The notes under the pieces: generated by a model | Seen by the model: the letters and a program-made list of their open reading frames with translations, nothing else | Database searches by the model: none | Told to the model about the DNA's origin: nothing | Shown: one piece after another, positions 6,693 to 6,704 of the stretch | How the letters are laid out: each line of letters begins with the position of its first letter | Position numbering within the stretch: position 1 is the stretch's first letter | From: an archaeon | GTDB lineage: Archaea > Methanobacteriota > Methanobacteria > Methanobacteriales > Methanobacteriaceae | Length of the DNA: 6,704 nt | NCBI GenBank assembly: GCA_024409185.1 | Contig: JAKSUD010000052.1 | Span: forward strand, 1 to 6,704 | Direction of reading: 5' to 3' | Translations under genes and position numbers: made by a program

Positions 6693-6704
6693 ATGAAAAT
6701 TTTA
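6693..6704 (+). CDS. Possible start of a gene running off the window
   Basis: ATG at 6693 opens a frame reading MKIL before the window ends. TATATAAAT at 6649-6657 could be its TATA box, placing a start near 6679 and a short leader. There is no clear Shine-Dalgarno. Four codons are too few to judge; it is listed because a divergent gene is expected beyond the desert. Confidence 0.15.

Overview
The window reads as a stretch of a very AT-rich methanogenic archaeon of the order Methanobacteriales, most likely Methanobrevibacter or a close relative. Four things point there: the 3' end of an A-type (A1AO) ATP synthase operon with subunit D after subunit B; an archaeal-type tRNA-Gln behind a methanogen-style box A promoter; an archaeal DnaG (TOPRIM) protein starting with the typical [16 protein letters not shown] sequence; and U-rich archaeal terminators. 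The genus is an inference from protein recognition and base composition, not from a search.

Layout, left to right. Positions 2-442 carry the last 146 codons of atpB. A 101-base spacer with foldable RNA leads to atpD (544-1227), the end of the operon. A long T-rich run with an exact 26-bp tandem duplication follows and probably ends the transcript. A promoter and a leader with overlapping inverted repeats precede tRNA-Gln(UUG) at 1534-1605. Next is an ATP-grasp ligase-like gene (1746-3044, + strand) whose substrate I cannot name. It converges with a minus-strand group: a 50-residue single-helix membrane protein (3097-3249), a XerA-like tyrosine recombinase (3310-4299), and dnaG (4502-5809). 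A hairpin plus T-tract separates dnaG from the recombinase gene, so those two look like separate transcripts. From about 5880 to the end there are some 800 bases of extremely AT-rich DNA with no credible gene, but with several near-perfect inverted repeats.

Functions fall into energy conservation (atpB, atpD), translation (tRNA-Gln), DNA and RNA maintenance (XerA-like recombinase, DnaG) and an unassigned ligase. I see no CRISPR array, insertion sequence, or defence or phage module. Most of the window is ordinary archaeal housekeeping DNA. The points worth a second look are the overlapping inverted repeats in the tRNA leader and in the atpB-atpD spacer, an A-C mismatch in the tRNA anticodon stem, the basic Arg/Lys/Asp/Asn-rich linker in DnaG, the unannotated mini membrane protein, and the structured AT-rich desert.
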